A stretch of 64,000 nt of DNA from Diplonema papillatum (lineage: Eukaryota; Euglenozoa; Diplonemea; Diplonemida; Diplonemidae). Positions 11,041-22,274 of the stretch are shown here, piece by piece. The stretch is from positions 171,713-235,712 of the forward strand of contig JAPJBO010000311.1 of NCBI GenBank assembly GCA_030068145.1, given 5' to 3'. A model generated the notes under the pieces. The model saw only the letters and a program-made list of their open reading frames with translations. It had not been told where the DNA came from and did not search any database. The position numbers and the translations under genes were made by a program. How positions within the stretch are numbered: position 1 is the stretch's first letter; every line of letters starts with the position of its first letter.

Positions 11041-11160
11041 CCGGTTTGCAGATTTAGACCGTTGGTCTAAATCTGCAACGGAAACTAATCCCCTGCAAGT
11101 CCGGTTTGCAGATATAGACCGACGGTCTATATCTGCAACGGAAACTAATCCCCTGGGCTT
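11041..11160. repeat. Two 60-bp direct repeats, each with a perfect 15-bp hairpin
   Basis: Each unit contains a 15-bp perfect inverted repeat with a 3-base loop: stems at 11046-11060 / 11064-11078 and at 11106-11120 / 11124-11138. The two stems differ by matched substitutions on both arms (GATTTAG/CTAAATC in one, GATATAG/CTATATC in the other), so pairing is kept. The rest of the unit is nearly identical. Confidence 0.92.
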
Positions 11161-11265
11161 AAATTTCGTTCTAGGGCCGTCAGGTTCGGCTCCCAGATTT
11201 TTCCTGAGCCGCAGAGCCCGGTTCAGCCGTTGCACGCATATTCCAGATGACTTTTTAGCGTTAGG

Positions 11266-11370
11266 GTAGAAAGTTTTTTTTTTTTTTGTGCCCATTTTAT
11301 TTTGACCCCCAAAATTTTCCGCGCGCGCGCGCAAAAATAAAACTTTTGGAGAAAGAAAAACTTTTCTTGG
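11266..11370 (+). repeat. AT-arm / GC-core element, orientation 1
   Basis: A run of T after AAAG, then GTGCCCAT, then AAAATTTT followed by (GC)n, then an A-rich arm with AAACTTTTGG. The arms form an inverted repeat. A relative with the core in the opposite order lies at 12842-12940; two further relatives with other arms lie at 23510-23612 and 25311-25412. Confidence 0.75.
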
Positions 11371-11697
11371 CTGGGAAAACACAACGTCCCCGGAGGGGAG
11401 AAACGAAGATCCGGGTCCTCATGAGGACCAAGAGACTTTGCGTGTCATTTCGTGGTTGTATTGCTTTTCTTGTGCTCAACTCTCACGTCGTACGTATCTC
11501 CGCTTGTTGAGCCAACGCGCGGCTTCGTCAAAAAGGTTCGGGCAAGGGAGCTACATAGGTGTGCCTACAAAAGACCATCACGTCGAATGGCGAAGGAACC
11601 CCGAAATTGTGTCATGTCAGTTGGACACGAAACCTTCTGCGTCACCGTTTTCTTTTGAACGGACCCCTTACCGCCACCATCCTACGGTTGCAGTCTG

Positions 11698-12072
11698 ATG
11701 CTTGAATGGGAAAACTTGACTTTTTCTTTGAACCAGCTACACCCTGAAGACTGTGAAGCTCTCTTATCGAGTGATCCTGCTACCGGAAGCAGCAGAAGAC
11801 GAGCAACATCGGAGACCGAACAGACGACACCGACGCGAGCGAAGAAGCGGCGAACGAACTCTGCGTCGAAGCCGACAACAAAACGGCGTAGAGGAGCGCC
11901 CATCGAAGCGCGGCCATCGCCCAAGCGCCGTGAAAAAGTAGAAATCGACGCGCAACCGATGAACCTGGACGAGCAGTCGAAGAAGAAGCGAGGCACCAAA
12001 CGCGCGCCTGAGCGCGACGATCAAGACGAGCTAAAGAGGCGAAAGCATGACACACCACGTGCGAAGAGATAA
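11698..12072 (+). CDS. Small Lys/Arg-rich protein, family of unknown function
   Basis: A 124-codon frame with an ATG start and TAA stop. The N-terminal 30 residues are mixed; the rest is strongly basic and low in complexity, with clusters such as KRRR and KKKRG that could serve as nuclear localisation signals. The C-terminus reads KHDTPRAKR. The same C-terminal pattern (K-H-x-T-x-R-A-K-R-stop) appears in minus-strand sequences ending near 36937 and 43999, in a frame-disrupted copy near 35404, and loosely near 40870. The DNA of this ORF aligns along its length with 43999-44270, and its 5' part with 15232-15310. I do not recognise the family. It could be the gene of a mobile element or a host multicopy gene; conservation of the C-terminus across copies favours real coding. 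Confidence 0.5.
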   Translation: MLEWENLTFSLNQLHPEDCEALLSSDPATGSSRRRATSETEQTTPTRAKKRRTNSASKPTTKRRRGAPIEARPSPKRREKVEIDAQPMNLDEQSKKKRGTKRAPERDDQDELKRRKHDTPRAKR

Positions 12073-12841
12073 CTAGGTCTCTGGAACGGCTTATTGGCAA
12101 CTTCCAAAGCACAAGGCCCCAACAGCATGATGTTTAGGGGACGCGCATCCTCCTCTAAGTCTGCGAGTCGCCTAGAAGTCGCCAAGCCCACATTGGTCAT
12201 CGTCCAGGAATTTGGAACTTTGTCGTAGGCTACCTCGAAGGACGCTGAAACGCGACTTTTGCGAATGGCGTACTTTACTGGCTACAGTACTGTAAGATCC
12301 ACAGCCATCATCCCTAGGTTCGTGTGTGTGTGCCTGCTGGTAGGACATTTGGTGACTTGACCGCGCAGAAGGCGCAGAAAAGTGAGTATCTGGTGTTGCA
12401 TCTCGCAAAGGCCCCAGAACGTTGCCAAGCTGACCTGCACACAGTAACAATCCGTTGTCGCAAGCAACTACAGCACCGCAAAGCACATCCTGGAATGTGA
12501 CCAGTGCGCGGTCGAAAGGCCCAGAAGGAACCCGACATACTTGCTGAGATGTGAACCATGTTGATTTGTCAGCTGCTTTTGTTTGCCTGTAGCAGATTTC
12601 TGGGAAGAGTGATTGCACAGGTGCAGATGCCAGTTTCCTTCACAGGCCAATCTCTCCGACAACACAAACCCGTTAACCAACACGAAACCCCCGGAATTTC
12701 AAGCGAACTTTAACTCTAAAAAAAGTGCATGCACAGTGAAAGTTAGAAAGAAATCCTTGTATGAAAGTTAGAAAAAAAATTGCGTTTTCAAAAACCCGGG
12801 TCCGGGGTCCCGAGCTACATACACCCCTGCACCTTTCCTGT
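12073..12841. other. Gene-free stretch, nothing recognised
   Basis: A 148-codon minus-strand open frame (12172-12618) has no recognisable motif and overlapping frames of similar length, so it is not called. Confidence 0.4.
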
Positions 12842-12940
12842 TGAAAAGTTTTTTTTTCCAAAAGTTTTTTTTTTTCCTGAGGTTTGGAAAATTTTGCGCG
12901 CGCGCGAACATGGGCACAAAAAAAAAACTTTCTAATTGGT
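12842..12940 (-). repeat. AT-arm / GC-core element, orientation 2
   Basis: Read on the minus strand it has the same T-rich arm and GTGCCCAT motif as 11266-11370, but the core order is reversed: (CG)n comes first and AAAATTTT second. The other arm again ends in AAACTTTTGG. Confidence 0.7.
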
Positions 12941-13030
12941 GTGATCCAACCCTGGAGTTTTCCGGGGTTTGTGCCGGGTTTGTACCGGGGGGGGGGGGGG
13001 GGGGGGGGGTCCGGGTTTTTTATTTTTGTC
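12938..13030 (+). repeat. Repeat G next to a G tract
   Basis: The string GGGTTTGTGCCGGGTTTG, followed by a CACCGGG or TACCGGG block, occurs here and at 14520-14565. Here it runs into a G tract of more than 20 bases. Confidence 0.65.
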
Positions 13031-14500
13031 TCCCCAGCACCCGCTAGCACCCTTGGTCGTGGAGATTTCAGGCTTCGCGGTGGATTTTGCCACGTTTCAT
13101 GATCGTCTGGTGCTCGTGGGGGTTTGTCCCGCTCTTTGCGGTCCCTCGCCCTTCTGTCATGTTCAGCCTATGGGCTTCGGTATCGTGAATATTTTGTCGG
13201 TTTGAGGCCCCTTCTGTAGCTTGGAAAACGGAAAGAGAAGCAGCATCTCCATCGGATCAGAACGAGGGACAGAAGTTCCCACGCTCAACCCGCTCGGCTG
13301 TGCCATCGGAACAGAAGTCGGCAACAAGCGGTTCGGACGGGCGGGTTCCCCGCCCATCAAGTACAACCGGTTTTCCCTCGCCTAGAAGGTGCTGTCGGAT
13401 GGCTTAAGATGGCCTGAGCAGACTGCTACCTTTGGTTCCGCATCCTTTCAAACTGTGGCTGACCAAGCCGCTGTTTGAGCTCTGCAGGGGTTTTGATGCA
13501 CTCCAAAATGCGGGTACCAACAACCCCGGCAGCTGGGAGGAATGGCTACCGAGCATGGGTGCGTGGCGTTCGTGGACGCGCAACTGCGTGCAAACAAGCG
13601 TCACGCAATTAGCAGAGACAGGTCACCACTCGTTCTGCAGTGGAGTTAGCATTAGCTCAATGTGTCGGGAGCAGTAGTTGTCGACTGAAAAGTAAGCACG
13701 TACCGCGGATGCAGAACATCGATGCAGACGATGAGTGCCGTAAATGCAGGCATTCGAGGCCGTTCTACGAGCAGGCAAGATGGCAAGCGAGAGAGCGTGC
13801 CGTACCTCAGGCAGGTCGCTCGAAAACGGGGACCCGAAATGGAAGATTCACCCCCAGGAACAATATCCAGCGAACTGGAAGCGCAGGCAGGCCCGGATGG
13901 AAGCATGGGGTGCAGCAGAAGAGACAGAGGAGCGGGGCCGCACCAGTGGCAGACCCGGACGTTGGGGTTAAACAATTGAAGAAGAAGTGTAAAGACGAGG
14001 AAACACCGACTCGGGCATACCGGCCGAGAACAGCCAATCATGGAACCCAGGGCACAAGGGAGGCTACGGCGCGGTGGTGAAGTAACGCTCGCTCGCTAGC
14101 ATCCGGCAAGAGCCAGCATGACACACGAATTTGGAAATGATGCTTCATTTGGAAACAGCGAGGGCAGAGGGTTAATCTGCTGGTACTAGGCTCCTCGGTT
14201 CCCGTAGTATCGGGGGAGTTTGAGGCAATTGCTGGCTGGTGGTCGGTTGTAGTCCGTTGCGTCAAGCACAACCGGGCTTGCCCTCTGGAGGCTTTGGAAA
14301 ATAGTGGTTCCTGTCTGTCAGAGATGTGCATTCAGCGCTGCAATGGCAAAGCATTCCGGGTACCTTCTGCGGTGGACCTACACTTTCGGTGCCGCCGTAC
14401 ATACTAATTGGTGTTGGTTTTTACTCGACAGGACCCTGGTGCGGTCTGCTTAGCTTGATTGCAGCGATCACCTGCCATAACCTTAAGGGATGGTGCAAAA
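13031..14500. other. Gene-free stretch, nothing recognised
   Basis: Several overlapping frames of 60-146 codons on both strands at 13640-14080 show no motif and have a composition typical of random open frames in moderately GC-rich DNA. No gene is called. Confidence 0.4.
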
Positions 14501-14700
14501 TACAAAATCGGACCCCCCTTGAGTTTTTCCGGGTTTGTGCCGGGTTTGCACCGGGCATATGGATCACACCAATTCTACCCTTATTTTAACCACGCGCAAT
14601 GTGTGAGAGAACTGAACCCTGAACCCTCTGATGATCATGTTCACCAATTGCCAACTGAACCCACGTCCAGGACTTTGGGTTCAGGGTGGTACGGTCAAAA

Positions 14701-15231
14701 ATAGTATGTCGTTCGAACGAACTGATGCGGTCGCATGTATAGTGCGTTGCTCAGGGTAGTCGAAGGCCTGACAATCACACTAATGCAACAAATTCGGTGG
14801 GTGGTGACCCCTCCGAACAGCCTCCCTGGCCCTGGCCCACGCCTGATGCCGCAACCCCTTAACCCGGGCCGCGGCGCTTTGGCATGAGCCAGGAACCTCA
14901 AGGGGAGCAGCGCGAGAGGCATCATCTACGCTTCAAAGGCCCACACACTAATGCAACAAATTTCCCCGCGCGGGGGGATGGTCGTGGAACCCTCCCCGAC
15001 GAAGGCTGGGGAGAGCTGGGGGCAGTGAAGGAACGAAGCCCGCGAACGGTGGGTGGAGCTATATATGTGTGAAGGTGGTGGCGGTGGACGTTCCGCCCAC
15101 GTTCTTCTTCAAGAGGGACAACCCGGCGGTACCACATTCGTCGACTGGGCTGAACGCGCCACGGGCCTGAAGGAGCATGCGAGCAGGGCCATCCTCGAAG
15201 CTGGAGGTTCACCGGCGGCAACGCTAACTTG
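14701..15231. other. Gene-free stretch with a local repeat
   Basis: A block containing CACTAATGCAACAAATT is present twice, at 14778-14800 and 14943-14965. Nothing else was recognised. Confidence 0.45.
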
Positions 15232-15310
15232 CAAAACCCTGACTGTTTCTTTGAACCAACCACACACACACCCCTGAAGGCTGTGTGAAGTTATCGTATC
15301 GACTTTCGTG
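15232..15310 (+). pseudogene. 5' fragment of the Lys/Arg-rich gene family
   Basis: The segment with TTCTTTGAACCA and then CCCTGAAG-CTGTG aligns with 11715-11770, the first codons of the gene at 11698. The reading frame is interrupted and the basic part is absent. Confidence 0.5.
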
Positions 15311-16250
15311 GTGCATCAACTCCCTCAGTGAAATTGTGAGGAGGAATGGCTCTGTGGCGTCTCGCCTGGGTCCACGTGGCGAGCTGCATGTCGGAACAGG
15401 GTGTCGGCGCTTTTTTGGCCGGCGGTTGGTGTTTTTCAGTCTCCGATCGGGGTTCTTTGTAAAGTTAGGTCAGAGTCTGGGCACATGGCGGTGGGTTAGC
15501 GCGGCTGCAGTATTTCTTCATCGGTTCGGCCGTCTTAAGAGTAAAAGTCTGTTTTTATTTCCGACATTATTCGCTCAGTCGGTTGCCTGTGACGGCGTTC
15601 TTTGGGTTGTTTTTTTTAGAGTTATAGTTCGCTTGAGAATCCGGGATTTTAGCGTCGCCGGGTGACCTTCGTCGAAATGGGTTATGTTTTGCTCTTTCTT
15701 TTCTGTTTCACGAAGGTATCAGGAAAAGCCTGCTACACGGGAGCCAAGCTTCACGTGTTCGGCGGTACTGGTTGGCCGTCACGTTCCTGGACCCGGAGAG
15801 GCCTTTTCTTCTTCTCTTCTTTCTTCTTTTCTGTTTACTGTCGCTTGTAGATGTCCAGCCCTATAACCGCGGGAGCCAAGGCCGACGAAACTAATGCGAC
15901 CGACGCCCGTATTAAATCAGGCCACATGCTACATGATTTCGCTCGCTGAGAGCAAGGAAGTTGCACCGAGTACAATGCGGAGCCAAGCGGGTGAAATATG
16001 GGACGAGAGCTGGAATGTTCGTAACATCTTCGGTATTCACGGTGGCCATGCCAGCGAGCTTCACGCACACAAAAAAGAAAGGAATGCATAGTTTTGGTGT
16101 ATTCTTTTACTTGCTGCTCGGGTCTATTCGTAGTGGCGCGTTTGAAGGCTGGTTTGGACAGTAGCTGACAGATAGCTGGCAGTAGCTGGTACGTAACATT
16201 TTACTGAAAATAAGTACCTACTCCCCCCCGGTGTATGAGACAACAGCAAA
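15311..16250. other. Gene-free stretch with repeat pieces
   Basis: The block at 15620-15675 (GTTCGCTTGAGAATCCGGG, then CCGGGTGACC) belongs to a family with members at 18528, 38222, 51130 and 52548. Repeat B sequence follows at 15715-15830. No gene is recognised. Confidence 0.5.
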
Positions 16251-16305
16251 CGCTTGTAATTGAGACACTTTCTGAGCTGAACGCGGGGTGTCTCAATTAC
16301 AAGCG
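16251..16305. repeat. Perfect 18-bp hairpin, 19-base loop
   Basis: CGCTTGTAATTGAGACAC at 16251-16268 is exactly matched by its reverse complement at 16288-16305. No run of T follows, so an ordinary terminator is unlikely; it may be the end structure of a small palindromic element. Confidence 0.9.
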
Positions 16306-16662
16306 TGTAGGTTGCTGGAGATGCGCCAATGGAAACACCACGAGACACTAAAAATTGGTGTCACACTACCCCAAAGCCAGTATCATTCTGGCAAAGATTA
16401 TGGCCGGAATAATGCTCACTCTTCATCAACCACGAGTAGGAGCCAGGTGGCTGTTTCCAGAGGTTCCATCTGGTAAATAAATGGCAGCTAGGTTACCTTT
16501 GTTCAGTATCAACGCGCCAACTACGTACTATAGTTATGAGGTCTCCGACAGGAACAACCGCGGAAGGAAATGGTGAGGAAAAAAGAGCTTCCGCGAGACA
16601 TCCCGAACAGGAGCCTTGTTTGTATTTGTCCAACTGGTTTACTGGTGGTGAAGGCGGGATGG

Positions 16663-16720
16663 AGGGGAACATCTTGGTTTAATGTTTAGACAGCACATCT
16701 ACTCTTCGAAGAAGATGTTG
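16663..16720 (-). repeat. Repeat R1 copy (internally shortened)
   Basis: On the minus strand this copy joins the CATCTTCTTCGAAGAG start of R1 directly to its later part (TGCTGTCTAAACATTAAACC), skipping the middle palindrome. It then runs into a C-rich stretch. Confidence 0.65.
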
Positions 16721-16849
16721 AAAAAAGAAAAGTGACCCTTCACGTAGCGAAAAGCTGGCATAGTGTGGTACTCACTTGCTTGCAAATGACTCCCCACTAG
16801 CGCAACAAGAAAACGAAAAGAAGTGCAAAAATGGGAAAAGTAGAGCTCC

Positions 16850-17010
16850 CAAAGTAGGGTATGAGGCCTTGGGGACGGGAGGACTGCAAGAACATGCTTG
16901 AAATGGTTGTGCACAACACTGCGCCAGTCCTACTTCGATCCTTTGAGCCGCGCATATACAGCGGATCACTATCAGCGGAACCTGAGGGTCTAGGGCAGCA
17001 GTGCGAGGCA
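16850..17010 (+). repeat. Repeat H, second copy at 47120-47310
   Basis: The sequence around TGCAAGAAC-TGCTTG-AATGG, continuing through a GTCC-TTTGAGCCGCG-like block to ATCAGCGGAACC, is present again at 47150-47265 with many substitutions. There is no convincing coding frame in either. Confidence 0.65.
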
Positions 17011-17658
17011 GGCAGCTGGTATAGCTCGTCCACGCACAAGTTCGTCTCGGGGGGGAGGGGACATTCGCACCTCGGTGCTGTATGAGTGAGAGGGGGGTGG
17101 GTGCGAACGAACGCAACGCTAACTGTAGGTTTCTGTGAAGGCGACAGCATTGCTCGGGGGCTGCAAATATGGCCTCATCAATGGTTGCGTCATCGATCAT
17201 CGGTCCAACTCATTGATTGATCTATCCTTTCGCAAAAAAAAAAAAAAAAAGAGAGAGAGTTAGAGCATGACCATCAAAACAAGTCAAAAGGTGCGGAGGT
17301 GTGGCTCGTCACGTCTTAGCAGTTCTGTTTTCGCAGCCATCGCTGACCTTGTCCGAAAGAGACGACGACAGCAAGCATAGGTCGCTGTCTTCCCTGAGAG
17401 AGGCTGCCTTGTGCTTACTTCGCAGGACGGGGAAAACAATACAACTACAAAGTGGTCTTTTTTGTTGAACGCTTACGCCCGCCACTGCCCAGATTCACGT
17501 GTTTCGTGTGGGCTACAGCACGTTTACCTCCTTGATATTTGCAACTGGCAGCCTCCTCAAGTATTTCCTACAGTGTCGAACTGCCAGAGCAGCTAGAGAC
17601 AGCAAGCGCTGGGGGTAGGCCTTGCTTTCGTTTTCACGCTTGCTCGTAAAGGGGGGGG

Positions 17659-17798
17659 GTCGAATAATAACAGTTATTTGACACACGTCTGGTTGCCTAA
17701 AAACACTACCACTACTTGATCCTGCTGCTGTTCGGCTAACCGGAACTTTTTTTTAGTATTCGACAAATCGAATAATAACACAGGTGTTATTATTCGAC
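17659..17798. mobile_element. 140-bp MITE with GGTCGAATAATAAC ends
   Basis: The ends are inverted repeats (GGTCGAATAATAAC at the left, its complement at the right), with a further internal palindrome near the right end. A second copy in the opposite orientation lies at 25439-25581. Both copies are bordered by G or C tracts. It has no coding capacity. Confidence 0.85.
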
Positions 17799-17831
17799 CC
17801 CCCCCCCCCCCCTTTATGGGGGTGCATCCCC

Positions 17832-17985
17832 AGCAATTCCGACTGCCCGGTCTCGGTCGCGAAAGGTTTGTGCCCTGTAGTGATGAGGAGGTTGACCAGG
17901 CTCTCGCGCCGCCTGGCGCGCAACCTACAACGAGGATGCAGCACCACGGTGTGCACTGGACCTGACCACAGCTGCTCCTCGGGCG
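17832..17985 (+). repeat. Dispersed repeat I, 3 copies
   Basis: A block with GGTCGCGAAAG, then GTGATGAGG, then CAACGAGGATGCAGC recurs at 36707-36852 and 37165-37345. The three are diverged. No gene is recognised. Confidence 0.7.
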
Positions 17986-18210
17986 TCCGAGGTTCCATTC
18001 AATCGTCGCGCATGGTCGGAAGCCGGGTCGAGTCTCAAAACGCATGCGTGCCTAGTTGGGTGCGCTGGTGTCTTCAAACGAGGATTCGCGAGCCGAAGCC
18101 CGTTTGTCGCTGGAAACGGATAGGCTACAGATCCAAGACCCGGACCCCCACAAGGGAGCAGCTGCCGTCTTCCCATCATTGTTTAAGTAAAGCGACAACA
18201 ACAGTCGTGG

Positions 18211-18390
18211 TGGGAACGTGACAGTTAGACTCTGGCGGACACACTTGCCGGCATAGCGGAGAACCCCCCCCCACCCCCCCCTATATATTTTCTGACGGAG
18301 GCCGACGCCACTCGCCCCCCCCCCCGTTTTTATCCCGGTGGCGGACATATGGCGGCACGGCAAGCCATGAAAAATAAGGCCCGAGACCCC
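18211..18390 (+). repeat. Repeat E copy with two C tracts
   Basis: Starts with the GACAGTTAGACTCTGGCGGACA-type block (longest exact match to the other copies about 15 bp) and ends with a GGCGGACATATGGCGGCACG block that is also at 40326-40345. C runs separate the blocks. Confidence 0.7.
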
Positions 18391-19222
18391 CCCCCCCCGT
18401 AGGGGGTGCGACTCCAGCCATTTTACGTGGGGGTTTTTGTCCGTTTAATTATTTGCAGAGTTTTTTCGTGCTCCTGAGGCCAAACCGAGTGTTTTTCACC
18501 CCACAAGCAGGGTTTTGGGGACTGAGTGAAAGTTCGCTTGAAACTCCGGGGAGGTATGTTTTTGTGTTTCCGACAATTTCGTGTGGGCGTACCGATTTGA
18601 TCCTCTTCTTTCCCCGCAAGATAGCGAGTGCCAGACTAGTCCACCCGAAGGCGGTTGATGTGTGTCGGCAGGTTTTCTCCACCGGGAAGTTGCTTGGGAT
18701 GCCTTCTTTTTAATTCCTCCTCTCTCTTTCTCTGTAACTGCGGGGAACAAGTGCATGACAAAAATCTACGCGCAAAATCGGAGTTTTGCGCAATAGTACA
18801 GCAGTCGGCGGAGGGGACTCTACCCCTCTCGTGGCCCCGACCGGCACGTTCGGCTAAGCTGGTGGCATAGCTCGACGGCAGTGGGATGCGAGATACGGGC
18901 GACATTAAAACACGTGGAGAGACGCGGGGCGACGGCTACGCAATCGGTCCTTCCCGAGGTTGGTGGGGGGCGCGGATGTCACCCTCCCCTTCGGTGGGCC
19001 GGTCGTGCGGGAACCTTGCCCACGACTTGCAACAAACAATGGCAACACTACAAGAACACTCGTTTTTGGGTAGTTACTCTGACAACACGCCCGTGTACCT
19101 CGTACTCTGTCGCGAGATTGTCCGAGGATCAAGGGTTGCAGTCAGGGAACCGTCCCGAGGGCACGCCTTCGAAAACTTTGTTCCGGGGTAGGGCAAAGTC
19201 CCAGGGACAACCCCACCCATGG
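18391..19222. other. Gene-free stretch, nothing recognised
   Basis: Apart from a short piece of the CCGGGTGACC family near 18528 and a CAGACTAGTCCACCCGAAGG block at 18630 that is also at 2760, nothing was seen. Confidence 0.45.
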
Positions 19223-19495
<273 letters not shown>

Positions 19496-19849
19496 ACAAC
19501 AAGAAACAAATGCGCTGCTGTGGGATGGAAGGCAGCTGACGCAGACGAAAAAAGAGAAAGCCCGGATGGTCAGACAGAAAGTCGAGCGAAAAACGAGAAA
19601 AACAGGCAAGTACAGCGCACGCGGTAATTTTGGCGGTTTTACTTGGGGTTCGCGAGAAGTATGGCGGTTTTTCATTGCCGGGACGGCCAGAAGAAGAAGT
19701 GTGAAAACGGGTTTTTGCCTTGAGGCTTCTGCGGATGCTTTGAGCTATATTTGTGTCCATGCTTTCAGTCGTCTTCTTAACCATGAAGAGCGGCTGAAAC
19801 CCTCGACTTTCACGAAAACTCCCAAAAAAGACAGGCACTTCGTGCGTGT

Positions 19850-19990
19850 CGGTTGATCGTTCTTCCCACTTGTATTTACCCTGTGTATATTCAGGTAAGT
19901 AATTCTGATCAACCCCCAAAACACGCTGCCTACGTCTTTTTTGCCTGCACAATACATTGAAGGGCAACCCCCGAAGATTGGTAGTACTAA
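19850..19990 (+). repeat. Repeat J, second copy at 33303-33420
   Basis: About 120 bp containing CCCACTTGTATTTACCCTGT and ATTCTGATCAACC is present at both places with roughly 85% similarity by eye. Confidence 0.8.
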
Positions 19991-20737
19991 CAAACGGACA
20001 TGTCCTTGGCAGTTTGCACCTGTTGTGCAAGTACTTGAGACATTTAGGGGCGCACGGCGGCTCTATGCTCGTGTTTAGAGCTATATTTTTGTTAAGGTTT
20101 CACTTCTTTTTCGCCAAAACGTACATAATAAACGACGGGACTCATACGGAGAATCCGCGGTTTCTTCACATTCAGCTTAACTGTGATGACTCAGGTTGCT
20201 GTGGAACCTTTTGGTAAAGGGGGGGGGTCTGCCTTCTTGCACGGTGCACTAGTCATTAGGAATTCAGTGTTCTTACTAGTAAAATTACTAGTGAAAATGT
20301 CTTACTAGTGCCACTAGTCATTCTTACTAGTGGCACTAGTAAGAATGACTAGTGCACTAGTAAGAATGACTAGTGCACTAGTAAGAATGACTAGTGCACT
20401 AGTAAGAATGACTAGTGCACTAGTCATTTTTGCTAGTGTTTTACACAGCAAAGTCCATTTTTAGGCGGTGGATATGGTGTGGGTGTCCGACCACGCTCGA
20501 ATACTGTTCCGCAGGTTCGTCCTGCCGCTGTTGTGTGCACGCAGCAACAGGAATGGTGAACACAACAGGTTGCCGAGAAGAACAAGTGAATGGGATAAGC
20601 ATGGCCCGAAGTCTGGGGTGTGATGGGTGGGGGATTGCAAGAATGGGTATGTGCTCAGGGTGTGATGGGTGGGGGAGGGGGGAACAACGGAAGAAAGGGC
20701 CATGTGGCATAGAGTGCAGAATTCAGAGGAGGTAAGA

Positions 20738-21328
20738 CTACCTTCCACCCGTGTGGGCATCGCGCATGTGGGCATCCCTTCTGCGTGCATCGGCGAACCT
20801 TTGCATGCACAGGGGGCAGGTCTTCTTGTCAAGCTTCTCAGCATGAACGTACAGCAGGTGTTGGGTCAGCCCGCCCTTGCGAACTGTCTTTTTGCACGAT
20901 GGACATTGCGTTGTGCATTCGCAGGTTACTGAAGGGCGGTGGTGTGCGTCGTAGTGTGCGAAGAGGCCGTGGATTCGCGTGTAGCTCTTCTGGCTGATAA
21001 TACACCCGTGCTCGCTGCTCTCGTTTTCAGGGTCGGTTGTGCTGCTGTCCGCATCGTCATCCTCGTCCTCCTCCTCATCGGAAGTCGGGTTGTTGTGCCA
21101 CGGCTTCTCGTTGCAAATGCAAATCTTGAGAAGAACACCTTCACGAGCAGGACTGCTACGAAACTTCTGTCCCCATCGTTCAGTTCTCCGGCATACGTGG
21201 GCACCCAAACCAGCCCTTCGGAGGCGGGCCTCCAGGTTTTGCGGCTTGCTTCCACACCGTACTTCGTCCAGTGATGCACTTGCAAAATGGTGTCGTACTG
21301 GTACAGGTGTGGGAGGGGATTGCGACAC
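20738..21328 (-). pseudogene. C2H2 zinc-finger part of a transposon-borne gene, frame-broken
   Basis: The last 100 codons encode an acidic run (DEEEDEDDDAD) followed by a Cys-rich CECTTQC segment and two C2H2-type fingers: C-x2-C-x11-H-x4-H and C-x2-C-x12-H-x4-H, ending in HTGGR and a stop. Upstream, protein-like sequence continues in a different frame: 20926-21417 in its N-terminal part, with WTKYGVEAS and VWVPTYAGELNDGDRS. This implies at least one frameshift near 21130. The gene lies inside the 20240-23258 element and may be its transposase or an accessory DNA-binding protein. Confidence 0.55.
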
Positions 21329-21761
21329 GCGGGCGCGAGGTCAGGCGCGCTTCGCTTCGTGTCCAGGCTCTTGAGGTGCTTTGTCTGCAGCTCGATTGCC
21401 TGGAAGTCGCGTTCCATTGTCTTCTGGGACGTGCAGGCGGACCACTTTTGCGCTCACCGTTCATCTGCATCCTCTTCTACCCGACTAGCATCCGGAAGTG
21501 TCCGGATCACGAGCCGTAGCATGCCCTTCACATCGTGCAAGGCTGGTGTGATGACATGCGCTGGTTCCGTGATACGGGCGGCAATGTTGCAGTGGAAGCC
21601 CTGCGCATGCATTTCCTGGATGCTAAGCCGTTTGCATCTGTGCAGGTGTGCCAACCGCGTCTCAATGCAGGTTGCACAAAAGGCACTTCGGTGCCCGCCA
21701 CCGCCCACGCCTCGAAAGAGCGACCACTATTCTGCGTGGTCACCGCCAAACACAAATCGAC

Positions 21762-22274
21762 TCAGAGGAATGATTGCATTGTTCTTGCGGAACTTTCCTG
21801 AATAGCGCTCAGATGCAGCAGGCAGCCGAAGATCCACCATGAGTGGAAGACAGGCTTCCGCTTATCGCACACAGTAAGAAACCGCGTCGCCGGACAGTCC
21901 AACAGCAAGACGCTGCCCCCTTTTGCCCCACGGAAGGCGTTGCCTGGTTTGTACGCGTCCATTGGCACAACCACTGCGGGTGGGCAGCCACCCTGCTCCA
22001 GTGGAAACGTGGACAACAGGAACGAAATTGCCTTCGGGGTATCCCCGACCAACTCGTCGGCCATCGCCTTGAACCCTGCTTCGCGTGCAGCAAGGGTGTT
22101 GTAGGACAGCCCCATGGTCAGGCCAAGTTCGCTATTAATTAGCGAGCCCAGCTGGGCACACTGACGCATAGACATGCCGAATCGCATTCTGTTCTCTGCA
22201 ATGATGCCACCGATAGCGCGCGCTGTCGATGCATGGTATGCATCCATTGTTGTTTTCCCCCTGCGGTGTTTCAA
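21762..22274 (-). pseudogene. N-terminal part of the same transposon gene, partial
   Basis: A 170-codon frame beginning near MKHRRGKTTMDAYHAS. It has protein-like composition (GLSYNTLAAREAGFKAMADE) but no domain I recognise. Its first 30 codons recur on the opposite strand at 22658-22740, inside the element's internal inverted repeat. Further downstream on the minus strand, 21454-21708 continues with a Cys/His-rich segment (CATCIETRLAHLHRC) in another frame. Together with 20738-21328 this suggests one broken gene running 22274 to 20738. Confidence 0.4.
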
